From: Duganella sp. CF458
Lineage (GTDB): Bacteria > Pseudomonadota > Gammaproteobacteria > Burkholderiales > Burkholderiaceae_D
DNA length: 64,000 nt
Direction: 5' to 3'
Assembly (NCBI RefSeq): GCF_900113115.1
Contig: NZ_FOOF01000021.1
Location: 36,411-100,410, forward strand
This document shows, piece by piece, positions 1 through 9,303 of the stretch (positions are counted from its first letter, which is position 1; each line of letters starts with the position of its first letter). The notes under the pieces are model-generated. The model did no database searches and was not told the origin of the DNA. It saw only the letters and a program-made list of their open reading frames with translations. The position numbers were made by a program, and so were the translations under genes.

Positions 1-981
1 CACGTAGTCGAGCAGCTCGCCGCCCTTGTTGTAGTGGATGCCCATGCTCTGTTCCTGCAGCACGGCGTTGTACGAAACGAAATCGACTTGCAGGCAGGCC
101 GCCAGCGCCACCGGGCCAAGCGGGCAATGCGGGGCCAGGGCGATGTCGTAGGCTTCCGCCATGCCTGCGATCTTCAGGCATTCGGAGATGCCGCCGGCAT
201 GCGACAGGTCGGGCTGCACGATAGAAATGCCGCCGGCCTGGAACACGTTCTTGAATTCGAAGCGCGAGAACATGCGTTCACCGGCTGCCAGCGGGATCGA
301 GGTGGATTCGGCCAGGCGCGGGTAGTACTCGGCCTGCTCCGCCAGCACCGGTTCTTCGACGAACAGTGGGCGGTACGGTTCGAGTTCGCGCAGCAGCACC
401 TTGGCCATCGGCGCGGCGACGCGGCCGTGGAAGTCGATGCCGAATTCGATCTGGTTGCCGAAGGCTTCGCGGATTTCCGCGATACGTGCCACGGCGGCAT
501 CCACCGCAGCGGAGCTTTCGATGATGCCGAATTCCTCGGTGCCGTTCATCTTGAAGGTATCGAAGCCGGCTTCGCGCAAGGTCTTGATGCCGGCGATGAC
601 ATCGGCCGGGCGGTCGCCGCCTACCCAGCTATAGGTTTTCATGCGGTCACGTACCAGGCCGCCCAGCAGCTGGTACACCGGCACGCCAAGCGCCTTGCCC
701 TTGATGTCCCACAGCGCCTGGTCGATACCGGCGATGGCGCTCATCAGGATGGCGCCGCCGCGGTAAAAACCGCCGCGGTACATGACTTGCCAAAGGTCGT
801 TGATGCGCCGCGGATCCTGGCCGACCAGGTATTGCGAAAACTCGTGGACTGCGGTTTCCACGGTGCGTGCCTTGCCTTCGATGACCGGTTCGCCCCAACC
901 GACGACGCCTTCGTCGGTTTCAATCTTGAGCAGCATCCAGCGCGGTGGAATGCGGTAGGTGGTCAGTTTTGTGATCTTCAT
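1..981 (-). CDS. dgoD: D-galactonate dehydratase, partial (C-terminus off the left edge)
   Basis: Reading the minus strand from the ATG at 979-981 gives 327 codons open to the window edge, so the last ~55 residues of the usual ~382 are missing. The protein belongs to the mandelate racemase/enolase superfamily and closely resembles DgoD, which dehydrates D-galactonate to 2-keto-3-deoxy-D-galactonate. The metal and catalytic residues sit where they do in the E. coli enzyme: D183 and H185 in DFHG, then the Glu of FVEEP, the Glu of AAGER and the His of APHCPLG. It is a cytoplasmic enzyme of oxidative galactose breakdown. It lies next to two secreted beta-galactosidases on the same strand, which would release the galactose. 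The start is the only ATG giving the full N-terminal family sequence. The function call is strong at family level; activity on other sugar acids cannot be excluded. Confidence 0.9.
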   Translation of the reverse strand, partial: MKITKLTTYRIPPRWMLLKIETDEGVVGWGEPVIEGKARTVETAVHEFSQYLVGQDPRRINDLWQVMYRGGFYRGGAILMSAIAGIDQALWDIKGKALGVPVYQLLGGLVRDRMKTYSWVGGDRPADVIAGIKTLREAGFDTFKMNGTEEFGIIESSAAVDAAVARIAEIREAFGNQIEFGIDFHGRVAAPMAKVLLRELEPYRPLFVEEPVLAEQAEYYPRLAESTSIPLAAGERMFSRFEFKNVFQAGGISIVQPDLSHAGGISECLKIAGMAEAYDIALAPHCPLGPVALAACLQVDFVSYNAVLQEQSMGIHYNKGGELLDYV

Positions 982-1091
982 TTTTGTTCGTTAGTGAAGT
1001 GGTAAGGCAAGTCTATCTTGGCGAGCTAGTTCAGAAATATGAGAAATTTATCGGGATGTATATCGATTGGGCATAGCGCTATATCACTCGC

Positions 1092-3476
1092 TCACTCGCC
1101 GGGATCCACCAATTGCGCGCCGACGTAGGCATTGAAACGGCGGATGCGGCCCGTTACCTTGTCGTCCCCCTGGCGTGGCGTATAGCGGATGCCGGCCACT
1201 TCGACAGGCTTTTCAAGGTCGATCACCAGTCGGTGCGGGTGCGTTGGCGCGGCGATCTTGCCGTTCCCGCTGCCGGCGAAGGCGGTGTGCCAGAAGTCGC
1301 TGGCCTGGCCGTTGATGGCGTTCAGGGCCTGGCCGTCTTCGCGCCGGCCTTCTTCGCTGCTCACGTAGGCGATGGTCCAGGACGACTGGTTGATCGGCTG
1401 CCCTTTGGCGTCCAGCAGCGAGATCTCGGCTACGGCTGCGTATTGCTTGCCGTCGAAGGCGTCCAGCGACTCCAGGCAGAACTGGCGCCCGCTGACCGGG
1501 GCGGCGAAGCGCACGTCCTGGGTGGCGCTGCCGGGCTGGAACTGGCCGCTATAGGCTGGGGGGACGCCTTCCAGCTTCGGCTTCGCCTTGTTTGGTGGGC
1601 GCGGCAGGTCGCGTTCAGGCTGCAGGCGGTCGAGGATCGGGCTTTCCAGGCCGCGCAGTTCGGCGCGCCGCGGGCCGGTCAGGTCCAGCACCACCACCTC
1701 ATTGCGGCCGCGTTTCAGCCACGGTCCGGGCAGGTACATGGTTTGCGTCGGGCCGATGCTCCAGTAGCGGCCCAGGCAGCGGCCGTTGATCCAGGCCACG
1801 CCCTGGCCCCAGGCCGACATGTCGAGGAAGGTGTCGGCGGTTTGCCTGGCGTCGAAGCTGCCGCGCCAGAACGCGGGGCCGCGTGCGCGTTGCCGTTTCC
1901 ATTCCAGCGGCGGCAGTACGCCGTCGGCGTCGAAATCGATGGCGCGGATTTCCCAGTTTTCCAGCGCGAGCGGGTTGCCGCCTTTCGGCTGGAAATGCAC
2001 GGGACCGTGCAAGCCCTTGCGATCGTGCACTTCGGGGCCGAAATTGACGCGGGCGATCGTGTACAGCAGGATTTCCATCGTGGCCGGCTTGTCGCGCGCC
2101 GGCAGTTCGATGCTGAAGCGGCGGTGGCGCGTGTCGAAAGTGCCAACCAGCTTGCCGTCGACGTGAACCCAAGCCAGGTCGCGCACTTTGGCGGCGGACA
2201 GCTTGCCTGCCGGGCCGGCGGGCAGCGTGACGCGGTAGGAAATCAGGCCGCGGCTGATGTCGTAGTGTTCGATCGGTTGCGGCGATACATCGCGTATCGC
2301 TTCTTGCGGCAGGCTGGCGAAGACTGGCGCCGATTCCTTGAGCGTGAAGGCTGGAATCGCCATCACTGGCTGGCGTGCCGGTGGCGGCGGCAGGGTTTCG
2401 CCCGGCTGCAGGAAGGGTTCGATGCCTTTTCGGTAGGCCTGGAATTTCTCTCCGATCCAGCCGGCTTCGCCGATCGGCGCGTCATAGTCGTAGCTGCTGG
2501 TGTCGGGCCGGAACGGTCGGTCGCAGCCACCCCATAGGCCGAAAGTGGTGCCGCCGTGCGCCATGTACAGGCTGAACGAACCGCCGACCTTCAGCATCTG
2601 CTGGAGGTCGGCGACGGCCTTGGTGGCGGCACCGCGGCGGTGCGGGTTGCCCCAGGTGTCGAACCATCCGGAATAGTATTCGCCGCACATCAGGGGACCT
2701 TGCTGCACGGCTTTCAGGGCCTTGAAGCCGGCATCGGGGTCGGTGCCGAAGTTCGCCACCGAGAACAGCTCCGGGATGTGGGTGCGCGAGACCGCGTTGG
2801 TGGGATTGCATTGGAACAGGGGCACGTCGAAATGCGCGTCGAGCAGGGCCTGGCGCATGGCGCGCATGTATTCCAGGTCGTCGCTGAAGAAGCCGTATTC
2901 GTTTTCCACCTGGACCATCAGGATCGGGCCGCCGCGCGTGATTTGCTGGGAGGCCAGCACGCGGCCGACCTCCGCCAGCCAGCGCCGGGCCGGCTTCATG
3001 AACGCTTCGTCGCGGGTGCGCAGGAAGGCGTCGCTGCCGCTCTTCTTCAGCAGCCACCATGGCAGGCCGCCCATCTCCCATTCGGCGCAGGCGTAAGGGC
3101 CGGGGCGCAGGATGACCCACAGGCCTTCCTGCTGCGCCAGGCGGCAGAATTCGGCGGCGTCGCGCTGGCCGGCCCAGTCGTAGCGGCCCTCGCGCCATTC
3201 GTGGTAGTTCCAGAACAGATAGGCGCAGACCGTGTTCAGGCCCATGGCCTTGATGGCCTTCAGCCGGTGCTGCCAGTACTCGCGCGGCACGCGGGCGAAG
3301 TGCATTTCGCCGCAGCGGATCTGCAGCGCTTTCCCGTCGAGCAGGAAATCGTCCTTGCCGATGCTGAAGCGCGCGCTGGTTGCGGAGTGTACGGTGGCGG
3401 ATATCGGCAGCAGGGCCGCGCCGGCGGTGGCCGCCGCTGCACCGGCCAGCACGCGGCGGCGGGAATGGTTGGTCAT
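1092..3476 (-). CDS. Secreted beta-galactosidase, GH35
   Basis: This 794-residue protein is a glycoside hydrolase family 35 beta-galactosidase. The N-terminus carries a Tat-type signal (SRRRVLAG followed by an Ala-rich hydrophobic stretch ending near residue 32), so it is probably exported folded. The catalytic acid/base is E193 in the motif VENEYG and the nucleophile is E266 in GEYYSGW. The (beta/alpha)8 barrel covers about residues 40-360 and is followed by beta-sandwich domains. The C-terminal ~150 residues look like a galactose-binding/discoidin-like module. Its start overlaps the stop of the upstream GH2 gene by 4 bp, so the two are translationally coupled. The likely role is trimming terminal beta-galactose from arabinogalactan or galactan side chains. 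Confidence 0.9.
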   Translation of the reverse strand: MTNHSRRRVLAGAAAATAGAALLPISATVHSATSARFSIGKDDFLLDGKALQIRCGEMHFARVPREYWQHRLKAIKAMGLNTVCAYLFWNYHEWREGRYDWAGQRDAAEFCRLAQQEGLWVILRPGPYACAEWEMGGLPWWLLKKSGSDAFLRTRDEAFMKPARRWLAEVGRVLASQQITRGGPILMVQVENEYGFFSDDLEYMRAMRQALLDAHFDVPLFQCNPTNAVSRTHIPELFSVANFGTDPDAGFKALKAVQQGPLMCGEYYSGWFDTWGNPHRRGAATKAVADLQQMLKVGGSFSLYMAHGGTTFGLWGGCDRPFRPDTSSYDYDAPIGEAGWIGEKFQAYRKGIEPFLQPGETLPPPPARQPVMAIPAFTLKESAPVFASLPQEAIRDVSPQPIEHYDISRGLISYRVTLPAGPAGKLSAAKVRDLAWVHVDGKLVGTFDTRHRRFSIELPARDKPATMEILLYTIARVNFGPEVHDRKGLHGPVHFQPKGGNPLALENWEIRAIDFDADGVLPPLEWKRQRARGPAFWRGSFDARQTADTFLDMSAWGQGVAWINGRCLGRYWSIGPTQTMYLPGPWLKRGRNEVVVLDLTGPRRAELRGLESPILDRLQPERDLPRPPNKAKPKLEGVPPAYSGQFQPGSATQDVRFAAPVSGRQFCLESLDAFDGKQYAAVAEISLLDAKGQPINQSSWTIAYVSSEEGRREDGQALNAINGQASDFWHTAFAGSGNGKIAAPTHPHRLVIDLEKPVEVAGIRYTPRQGDDKVTGRIRRFNAYVGAQLVDPGE

Positions 3477-6400
3477 TGCGCGGCTCCTTGCGGTGCGATG
3501 GTGAACTGGTAGGTGGTTGGTTCCAGCTTGATGCGGTATTGCCCATGCGGACGGCCGACCTGGCTCCAGCCGGTGTCGCCGCCTACGCCTGACTGCACTG
3601 CGTCGACCAGCAGAGAACCTTCGCCGTGCGGGCGGATATCGGAGCTGTGCCAGCTGCCGCGTGGACGCGGGTACAGGTCTTCATAGGGGAAGGGCAGGGC
3701 GTTGACCGACAGTGCCTGCGTGCCGCGCAGTTGCAGGCCGGCGCCGGCGCCTTTCAGCGTCAGCCAGCGTACGCCGGTCTTGTTGCCGCTTTCCTGTGGA
3801 CGGACGTAGTTGTGGTACTGGTCGGCCAGCTTGCCGCTGTAGCGGCCGAGCGGCGCGCCCGTGATGCGGTCGCTGTAGGATTCCTGCGGGCCGCGGCCGT
3901 ACCATTCGATGGTGTCGAGCGACGGATTGCTGTCGAAGCGCATGCCGATGCGAAGCGGGTCGGGCAGGTCGCCGCGCAACGGAGCGAAGGTGGCGGTGAC
4001 TTGCACCGCGCCTTTGCCGTCCATGCGGTAGGTCGCGTCCCAGCGCGCGGAGCCGGCGCCAAAGATGTACTCGACGTGCACTCCGTCTTGCAGGACGTCG
4101 AAGGCGCGGAGATTGCGCTGTTCGCTGAATTGCTTCCAGATGGTGTGGGTTTTGTTGAGGCCCGTTCCGAGGTCGTTTTCGGTCAGCGCGCGCCAGAAGT
4201 TGGGCATGCCGCCGCTGAGCAGCTGTTTGCCGCCGGCCGAGTAGGCGAGCTTGCCGCTTGCTGTGTCGACCGCGAGCACGGCGCCGGCTGCACGCAATTC
4301 AACTCCTCCCCCTGCGCGCACCGGTGTGACCCAGCCGCCGGGGGCAGCCACGGCAGCAGCGGATGGCGACTGCAGCACGAACTGGCTGAAGCCAAGCACC
4401 ATGCCGGCCGGCACGCCGCGAATGGCGCCCGCGCGGGCTTTGGCGCGCAGCGTCAGCACGTATTCGTAGCGCGCATCGCGCGCCATTTCCGGCAGGGCCA
4501 AGGCCACGTCCGCCGACGACTGTGCGGCCGCATTGACGCCGGCCAGCGGGCCACCCGCAAGCTGCGTACCGTCGCGCGTGAGCGACCAGTCAAAATCAAA
4601 TCCGGACAGGTCGGCGAAGTCATAGCGGTTGACGACCCGCAGCCGGCCGGCGGCCGGATCGCCCTCAAACACCACCGGCGAGTAAACCTTCCGTACTTCG
4701 TAATACTCCGGGTCGGGCGTGCGGTCGGCCTGGATCAAGCCATCGCCAACCTCCGACATATCCTTGCGCGGATTCGGGCCATAATCCTCGCCCTGTGCCC
4801 AATAGCTGCGCCCCTGCTTATCCTTCAGCAGCATGGCCTGGTCGACCCAGTCCCAGATAAAGCCGCCCTGCAGCTTGCGATGCGAGCGGATCGCCTGCCA
4901 GTAGTCCTCCAGATTGCCGACGCTGTTGCCCATGGCATGCGCGTACTCGCACTGGATCATTGGCTGCTTATAGCGCGCATCCCGGGCGTAATCGATCATC
5001 TTTTCTATCGGGTCATACATCGGCGCATAGATGTCGACGTAATCGTTTGGCAAGTGCTCCTCGCCGATGGTGCCGTGGCCAAGGTAGCTGATCAGCCGTT
5101 CGGGGTCCTGCTCGCGTACCCATTTGGCCGCGCGCTCGAAGTTCGGCCCGGTGCCGGCCTCATTTCCCAGCGACCACATGATCACGCTTGGATGGTTGCG
5201 GTCGCGCTGCACCATGCGGCTGACGCGGTCCAGGTGGGCGACCGCCCAATGCGGCTGGTAGCCCAGCTGGATCTTTTCGCGTTCGCCAGGAATGTTCCGC
5301 ACGCGATCACCCATGCCCATGTACTCGTGGGATTCGATGTTCGCCTCGTCCATCACATACATGCCGTATTCGTCCGCCAGGTCGTACCAGCGCGGATCGT
5401 TCGGATAGTGCGAGGTGCGAACGGCATTGATATTGGCCTGCTTCATCAGCTCCATATCCTTGCGCATCGATTCTTCCGACATCACATGGAAGGTGTGGGG
5501 ATCGTGCTCGTGGCGGTTGACGCCCTTGATCATTATGCGCTTGCCGTTGACGCGTACCTCGCCGTCTTTCACTTCCACGGTGCGGAAGCCGACCAGGCGG
5601 GAGGTGGAGGAGACCAGCGCGCCTTTGGCATCATGGAACTCGAGCAGCAGGCGGTACAGGTTGGGTGCCTCGGCAGACCATTGGCGCACGCCCGGCACAG
5701 TACCGCGCAGCGGCGCGGCCTTGCCGTCGCTGACGGCGCTTTCCAGCGACAGTACGGCCGTGTCGCCATCCAGCAGGATGGCGGTCAGCTTGCCTTGTGC
5801 CGCGCCTGTAAATTCAGGCTGCAGTGTGAACTCGCCGTCGCGGTAGCCGGCTTTATCGAGGGTTGCGCGCACGACGTAGTCGCGCAAGTGCGCCTTCTGC
5901 TCGGCATACAGGTAGACGCTGCGCTCGATGCCGGAGACGCGCCAGAAGTCCTGGTCTTCGAGGTAGGAGCCATCGGCGAAGCGGTACAACTCGATGGCGA
6001 TGACGTTGCTGCCCGGACGAAGGAAGCGCGTCAGCTTGAATTCGGACGGCAGCTTGGAGTCTTCCGAATAGCCGACCCGCTGGCCATTGACCCAGATGTA
6101 GTATGCCGCACCGGCCGCGCCGATATGCAGGAAAACGTCGCGTCCATCCCAGTTCGCCGGCAGGTCGAAATTGCGGCGGTACGAGCCCACCTCATTCATG
6201 CTGTGCTGGATGTAGGGCTGGTTGGGCGGGAATGGATAGTCGCTGTTGTTGAAAAACGGCTGGCCGTAGCCCTGCGCCTGCATCATGCCCGGAACCTGGA
6301 TGGTTTTCCACCGGCTAACGTCGAAGCCCGGCTTGTAGAAGCTGGCCGGCCGCGATTCCGGCGTGCGCGAGTAAGCGAACGACCAGGTGCCGTCCAGCGA

Positions 6401-6619
6401 GAGGAAATACTGCGAAGCCGCCTTGTCGCCTTTCAGCGCGAGGTCGCGCCGTTCGAAGTTGAAGAAGGTGGTTTTCATCGGCTCGCGGTTCACTTGAACC
6501 ACTTCCGGTTGCTCCCATTCGGCATGCTTGGTAGCGGGAGCTGCGCTGGCGGCCAGGGGGAAGGCTGCCGCCAGCGCGCTGGCCAAGGCCAGCAGGGCGG
6601 GGGATCGCGGTGTCGTCAT
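3473..6619 (-). CDS. Secreted beta-galactosidase, GH2 (LacZ-like)
   Basis: The 1048-residue product matches full-length LacZ-type GH2 enzymes: sugar-binding, Ig-like and TIM-barrel domains, then the beta-galactosidase small chain. The acid/base E487 lies in SLGNEAGTG and the nucleophile E558 in CEYAHAMGNS, both intact. Unlike E. coli LacZ it begins with a Sec signal peptide (hydrophobic run ending AASA near residue 26), so it is predicted periplasmic or outside the cell. It is the first gene of a two-gene operon with the GH35 enzyme. The 122-bp upstream gap contains an inverted repeat at 6720-6738. It probably removes beta-galactose residues from arabinogalactan oligosaccharides. Confidence 0.92.
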   Translation of the reverse strand: MTTPRSPALLALASALAAAFPLAASAAPATKHAEWEQPEVVQVNREPMKTTFFNFERRDLALKGDKAASQYFLSLDGTWSFAYSRTPESRPASFYKPGFDVSRWKTIQVPGMMQAQGYGQPFFNNSDYPFPPNQPYIQHSMNEVGSYRRNFDLPANWDGRDVFLHIGAAGAAYYIWVNGQRVGYSEDSKLPSEFKLTRFLRPGSNVIAIELYRFADGSYLEDQDFWRVSGIERSVYLYAEQKAHLRDYVVRATLDKAGYRDGEFTLQPEFTGAAQGKLTAILLDGDTAVLSLESAVSDGKAAPLRGTVPGVRQWSAEAPNLYRLLLEFHDAKGALVSSTSRLVGFRTVEVKDGEVRVNGKRIMIKGVNRHEHDPHTFHVMSEESMRKDMELMKQANINAVRTSHYPNDPRWYDLADEYGMYVMDEANIESHEYMGMGDRVRNIPGEREKIQLGYQPHWAVAHLDRVSRMVQRDRNHPSVIMWSLGNEAGTGPNFERAAKWVREQDPERLISYLGHGTIGEEHLPNDYVDIYAPMYDPIEKMIDYARDARYKQPMIQCEYAHAMGNSVGNLEDYWQAIRSHRKLQGGFIWDWVDQAMLLKDKQGRSYWAQGEDYGPNPRKDMSEVGDGLIQADRTPDPEYYEVRKVYSPVVFEGDPAAGRLRVVNRYDFADLSGFDFDWSLTRDGTQLAGGPLAGVNAAAQSSADVALALPEMARDARYEYVLTLRAKARAGAIRGVPAGMVLGFSQFVLQSPSAAAVAAPGGWVTPVRAGGGVELRAAGAVLAVDTASGKLAYSAGGKQLLSGGMPNFWRALTENDLGTGLNKTHTIWKQFSEQRNLRAFDVLQDGVHVEYIFGAGSARWDATYRMDGKGAVQVTATFAPLRGDLPDPLRIGMRFDSNPSLDTIEWYGRGPQESYSDRITGAPLGRYSGKLADQYHNYVRPQESGNKTGVRWLTLKGAGAGLQLRGTQALSVNALPFPYEDLYPRPRGSWHSSDIRPHGEGSLLVDAVQSGVGGDTGWSQVGRPHGQYRIKLEPTTYQFTIAPQGAAQ

Positions 6620-6719
6620 CGGTGCTTGTCTCGTAGTTTTGTGTGTTGGACGGTATCCGGCAGCACAATCCTACGGTCGGCAGCAATAGCTTACCAATGG
6701 CTTATTTCGCGGCTCCTAT

Positions 6720-6738
6720 ATCGGTTTCATATACCGAT
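6720..6738. promoter_or_regulatory. Inverted repeat upstream of the GH2/GH35 operon
   Basis: The sequence ATCGGT, a 7-base spacer and ACCGAT form a perfect 6-bp inverted repeat about 100 bp upstream of the GH2 start. It is AT-rich in an otherwise GC-rich region and lies just beyond the 3' end of the copper receptor gene. It shares ATATCG and TTC words with the 20-bp palindromes described elsewhere but has different spacing. Operator function is inferred only from its position and symmetry. Confidence 0.35.
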
Positions 6739-6741
6739 TTC

Positions 6742-8835
6742 CTATAGCTTGAAAGTCAGCCCGGCATACAGCGAACGCCCCACTCCCCGCACCCCGGTCC
6801 CATAGGGAACGCCGTTCAGCGCCATGGTCATGCCCTGGCCGACATACGCGCCGCCCAAGGGCAGTTCGTAACGCCGGTCGAACAGGTTTTCCACGCCGAA
6901 GTCGAGCTGCACCTTGTTCCAGGCATAGCTGGTGCGCAGGGCCGCCAATGCGTAGCCGCCGGTAGTCAACTCATTGTGCAGCTTCGAGACGCGGTCCTTC
7001 GCGGCGACGGCCTGCAGTTCCAACGCGTTGCTCCAGTCGCCTAGACGATGGTTCAATGCCAGGCGGGTGTTCAGCGGCATCATGTTGTACAGCTTGTCGC
7101 CGGTGCTGCGGTTCTCGCCGCGTACGTAGTTGACCAGCATATCGCCCGACAGCGTGCCGTACCCGCCCGACGCAAGCGCTGCATGCGCCGATACTTCGGT
7201 GCCGTACAGGCGCGCATCCACGTTGGCAAAGCGCAGGTTGACGAAGACTCCGGGCTTGCAGGTGGCGAGGCAGCGCGCATCGATGTAGTCGTTGACCTTG
7301 GTGTAGAAAGGCGAGATGGCGAACGACCACTTCTCCTGCGCCTGGTCATGCCATTCGATGCTGCCGGTGGCCATGTGCGCCACCTCCGGCCGCAGCGAAG
7401 GGTCGCCGACATAGCCGTTGCCGTCGCCGGCGATATTCACCATCGCCATTGCCATGCCACCGGTCGACCAGGTGTAGCGCTCGTACAGGTTGGGCGAGCG
7501 GGTCTTGCGGGCGTAGCCGAACTTGACGGTCATGTCCTGCGATGGAACGTAGCGCGCCTGGGTGGTCAGGTCCAGGTTATGGTCGTCGCGCTTGCGGTCC
7601 AGGGCATTGAAGGCGGATGCATCCTTGCTGTAGCCGGCGTTATAGCCTTGCACGGTACTGGTATCGCTGGTGACTACTTCAGCGCGGACGCCGAACTGGG
7701 TGAACCAGGCCGGGCTCCAGCGGCGGTCCCATTCCGCAAACGCGCCCAGGCGGTCGCGCCGGCCGTCGCGGATATTCCAGAAGGTGTCCGGCGCCATGCC
7801 GCCGCCGGACGGATCCCACCAGTCGTCCAGCCGATAGCGGCGGTAGTCGGCGCCGACGCGCAGGGTGTCGGGCTGCGACAGGGGGATGGTGGCCTTGACA
7901 GAAAGGCCGGTGTTCCTGCCTTCGGTATCCATCGGCATGCCCGGAATGTTTTTCTTCGCACCGTACCAGAACTGCTTGTCCGGGCCGAAGTTCATGGCGT
8001 GGCGCGTGTGTTCGTGGTATGCGCGGCCCTCCAGCGTACCCCAGCCGAAGCGTTCAAGATAGCGCAGGTTGGCTTGCTCGCTGTCGTTGCGGGTCAGGTC
8101 CATGCGCTGGTTGGGGAAGCCCTGGTAGGGCATGCGCTGCAGGCCGAGCTTGAGCTCCAGCAGGCGCGCTTCGGAGCGCATGGCCAGCGTCAGCGAGTGG
8201 TTGCGGGATTCATAGGCGGAAGAGCCGATTTCCTGGCTGCCCCCGTCTTCATAATTGTGTGCCTTGATCGCGGCGCCGCGGTAGCTGGCCGAGAAGGTAT
8301 CGCTGGCCATGGTCGCGGCCAGGCTGGCGTCGCGCACATTGCCGTTGCTGCGATAGACGAAGGTGGCCTGGCCTTCGAGCAGTTGCGCACCGGCTTGCGC
8401 GAATTTCGGGTCGGCGGAGCGCACGCGGATGGTGCCGCCGATGCTGTCGCCGCCGGCGCTGACGGGCGTAATGCCGGGCAGGACCTGGATCGATTCGACT
8501 TGGGATGGCGCGATGTACGACAGCGCGGGATTCATGTGGTTGGCGCAGGCCGAGACCAGGTCCATGCCGTCGACCTGGATGCGCAGGCGGTCGTCCGCCA
8601 GGCCGCGGATCGATGGCAGGCCGGATACGCCGCCGCCGCTGACCATGCTGACGCCGGCCACGGATTGCAGCAGGTTTGCGGTATCGCTGGGGAAGCCTTT
8701 CTTGCTGACGTCTACCTGCATGACGTCGGGATTGGTGCCGGTGATAATGACGCTGGGGAGGGTGGTTTGCGCGTAGCAGGGCAGGGCGGTGGCAACAGAC
8801 ATTGCAAGCAGGTGCTTGCGTAACTGCGGTTTCAT
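6742..8835 (-). CDS. TonB-dependent receptor, copper receptor type (OprC/NosA-like)
   Basis: The chosen start (ATG at 8833-8835) has a GGAG ribosome site 8-9 bases upstream and opens a signal peptide ending near CYAQ, giving 697 residues. The plug domain follows (VSKKGFPSDTANLLQSVAGV, then SIRGLADDRLRIQVDGMDL) and then a 22-strand barrel. The plug segment CANHMNPALSYI, a Cys/His/Met cluster, is typical of the TonB copper receptor family. An upstream in-frame ATG at 8907 has no good ribosome site and would spoil the signal peptide. The gene lies directly downstream of a small His/Met/Cys-rich exported protein, supporting a copper-related role. It interrupts the sugar locus and is unlikely to be a glycan receptor. 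Family assignment is good; the metal is inferred. Confidence 0.8.
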   Translation of the reverse strand: MKPQLRKHLLAMSVATALPCYAQTTLPSVIITGTNPDVMQVDVSKKGFPSDTANLLQSVAGVSMVSGGGVSGLPSIRGLADDRLRIQVDGMDLVSACANHMNPALSYIAPSQVESIQVLPGITPVSAGGDSIGGTIRVRSADPKFAQAGAQLLEGQATFVYRSNGNVRDASLAATMASDTFSASYRGAAIKAHNYEDGGSQEIGSSAYESRNHSLTLAMRSEARLLELKLGLQRMPYQGFPNQRMDLTRNDSEQANLRYLERFGWGTLEGRAYHEHTRHAMNFGPDKQFWYGAKKNIPGMPMDTEGRNTGLSVKATIPLSQPDTLRVGADYRRYRLDDWWDPSGGGMAPDTFWNIRDGRRDRLGAFAEWDRRWSPAWFTQFGVRAEVVTSDTSTVQGYNAGYSKDASAFNALDRKRDDHNLDLTTQARYVPSQDMTVKFGYARKTRSPNLYERYTWSTGGMAMAMVNIAGDGNGYVGDPSLRPEVAHMATGSIEWHDQAQEKWSFAISPFYTKVNDYIDARCLATCKPGVFVNLRFANVDARLYGTEVSAHAALASGGYGTLSGDMLVNYVRGENRSTGDKLYNMMPLNTRLALNHRLGDWSNALELQAVAAKDRVSKLHNELTTGGYALAALRTSYAWNKVQLDFGVENLFDRRYELPLGGAYVGQGMTMALNGVPYGTGVRGVGRSLYAGLTFKL

Positions 8836-8903
8836 TTTTATTCTCCGGTGTGACGTGTCGTGCGCCACCGGGGGCGGCGGCGCATTTGGAATAAGAGCAG
8901 GTG

Positions 8904-9239
8904 TCACACTGCGGAAGGCGGTCCTCGTGCCTGGTGCGGCAGATGGGATTCGCCATCGTACTGCGCCGCGATGATGGCGATCCGAGGACCTGTGAGGTCA
9001 TGCGGTGTGGGGGCGGAGGGCTTGCTGTAGCCGGGTGCCACGGCCAGTGCCCCGCACAGCGTGCACTGGGTGAAGCAGTCCGCCATCCCATGTTGGTCGT
9101 GGCCTTGCTGATGTTCCGCGCATGCTGCGTGATCCATCATCGGCATCGCAACCTGCGCTGCGGCTGCGTAGCCTTGCAGTGCCACATACAGCAGCAACAG
9201 CAGGGTGACGAGGCGGCGGGTGGCGCGGTGCGAAAACAT
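8904..9239 (-). CDS. Small exported His/Met/Cys-rich protein (DUF2946-like)
   Basis: Starting from the ATG at 9237-9239 the product is 111 residues with a basic N-terminus (MFSHRATRR), a Leu-rich hydrophobic segment and an AAAA region like a signal peptide. After it come MPMMDHAACAEHQQGHDQHGM and a CFTQCTLC segment, so Met, His and Cys are concentrated as in metal-handling periplasmic proteins. Small proteins of this kind (DUF2946-like) often sit beside copper TonB receptors, as here, where the receptor follows 68 bp downstream. There is no strong ribosome site; an in-frame ATG at about 9278 is an alternative start. Copper binding is an inference. Confidence 0.6.
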   Translation of the reverse strand: MFSHRATRRLVTLLLLLYVALQGYAAAAQVAMPMMDHAACAEHQQGHDQHGMADCFTQCTLCGALAVAPGYSKPSAPTPHDLTGPRIAIIAAQYDGESHLPHQARGPPSAV

Positions 9240-9303
9240 GTGCCCATCGTAGCGATTGGGCTGTTGCCGAACCATGAACTCGGTCAAGTTTTTCGCGCTT
9301 AAC

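Noticed and set aside
1041..1070. Fifth copy of the 20-bp palindrome upstream of dgoD
   Set aside because: Only half the site (TATCG) is convincing and about 10 of 20 positions match, which is not clearly above chance in an AT-rich gap.
3626..6805. Long open frame (1059 codons) antisense to the GH2 beta-galactosidase
   Set aside because: It lies opposite a gene with complete catalytic motifs and has Arg/Ala/Val-rich low-information sequence; this is a GC-rich shadow frame. The same holds for other long antisense frames, for example 9786-12581, 16000-18573, 38761-41343 and 43946-46108.
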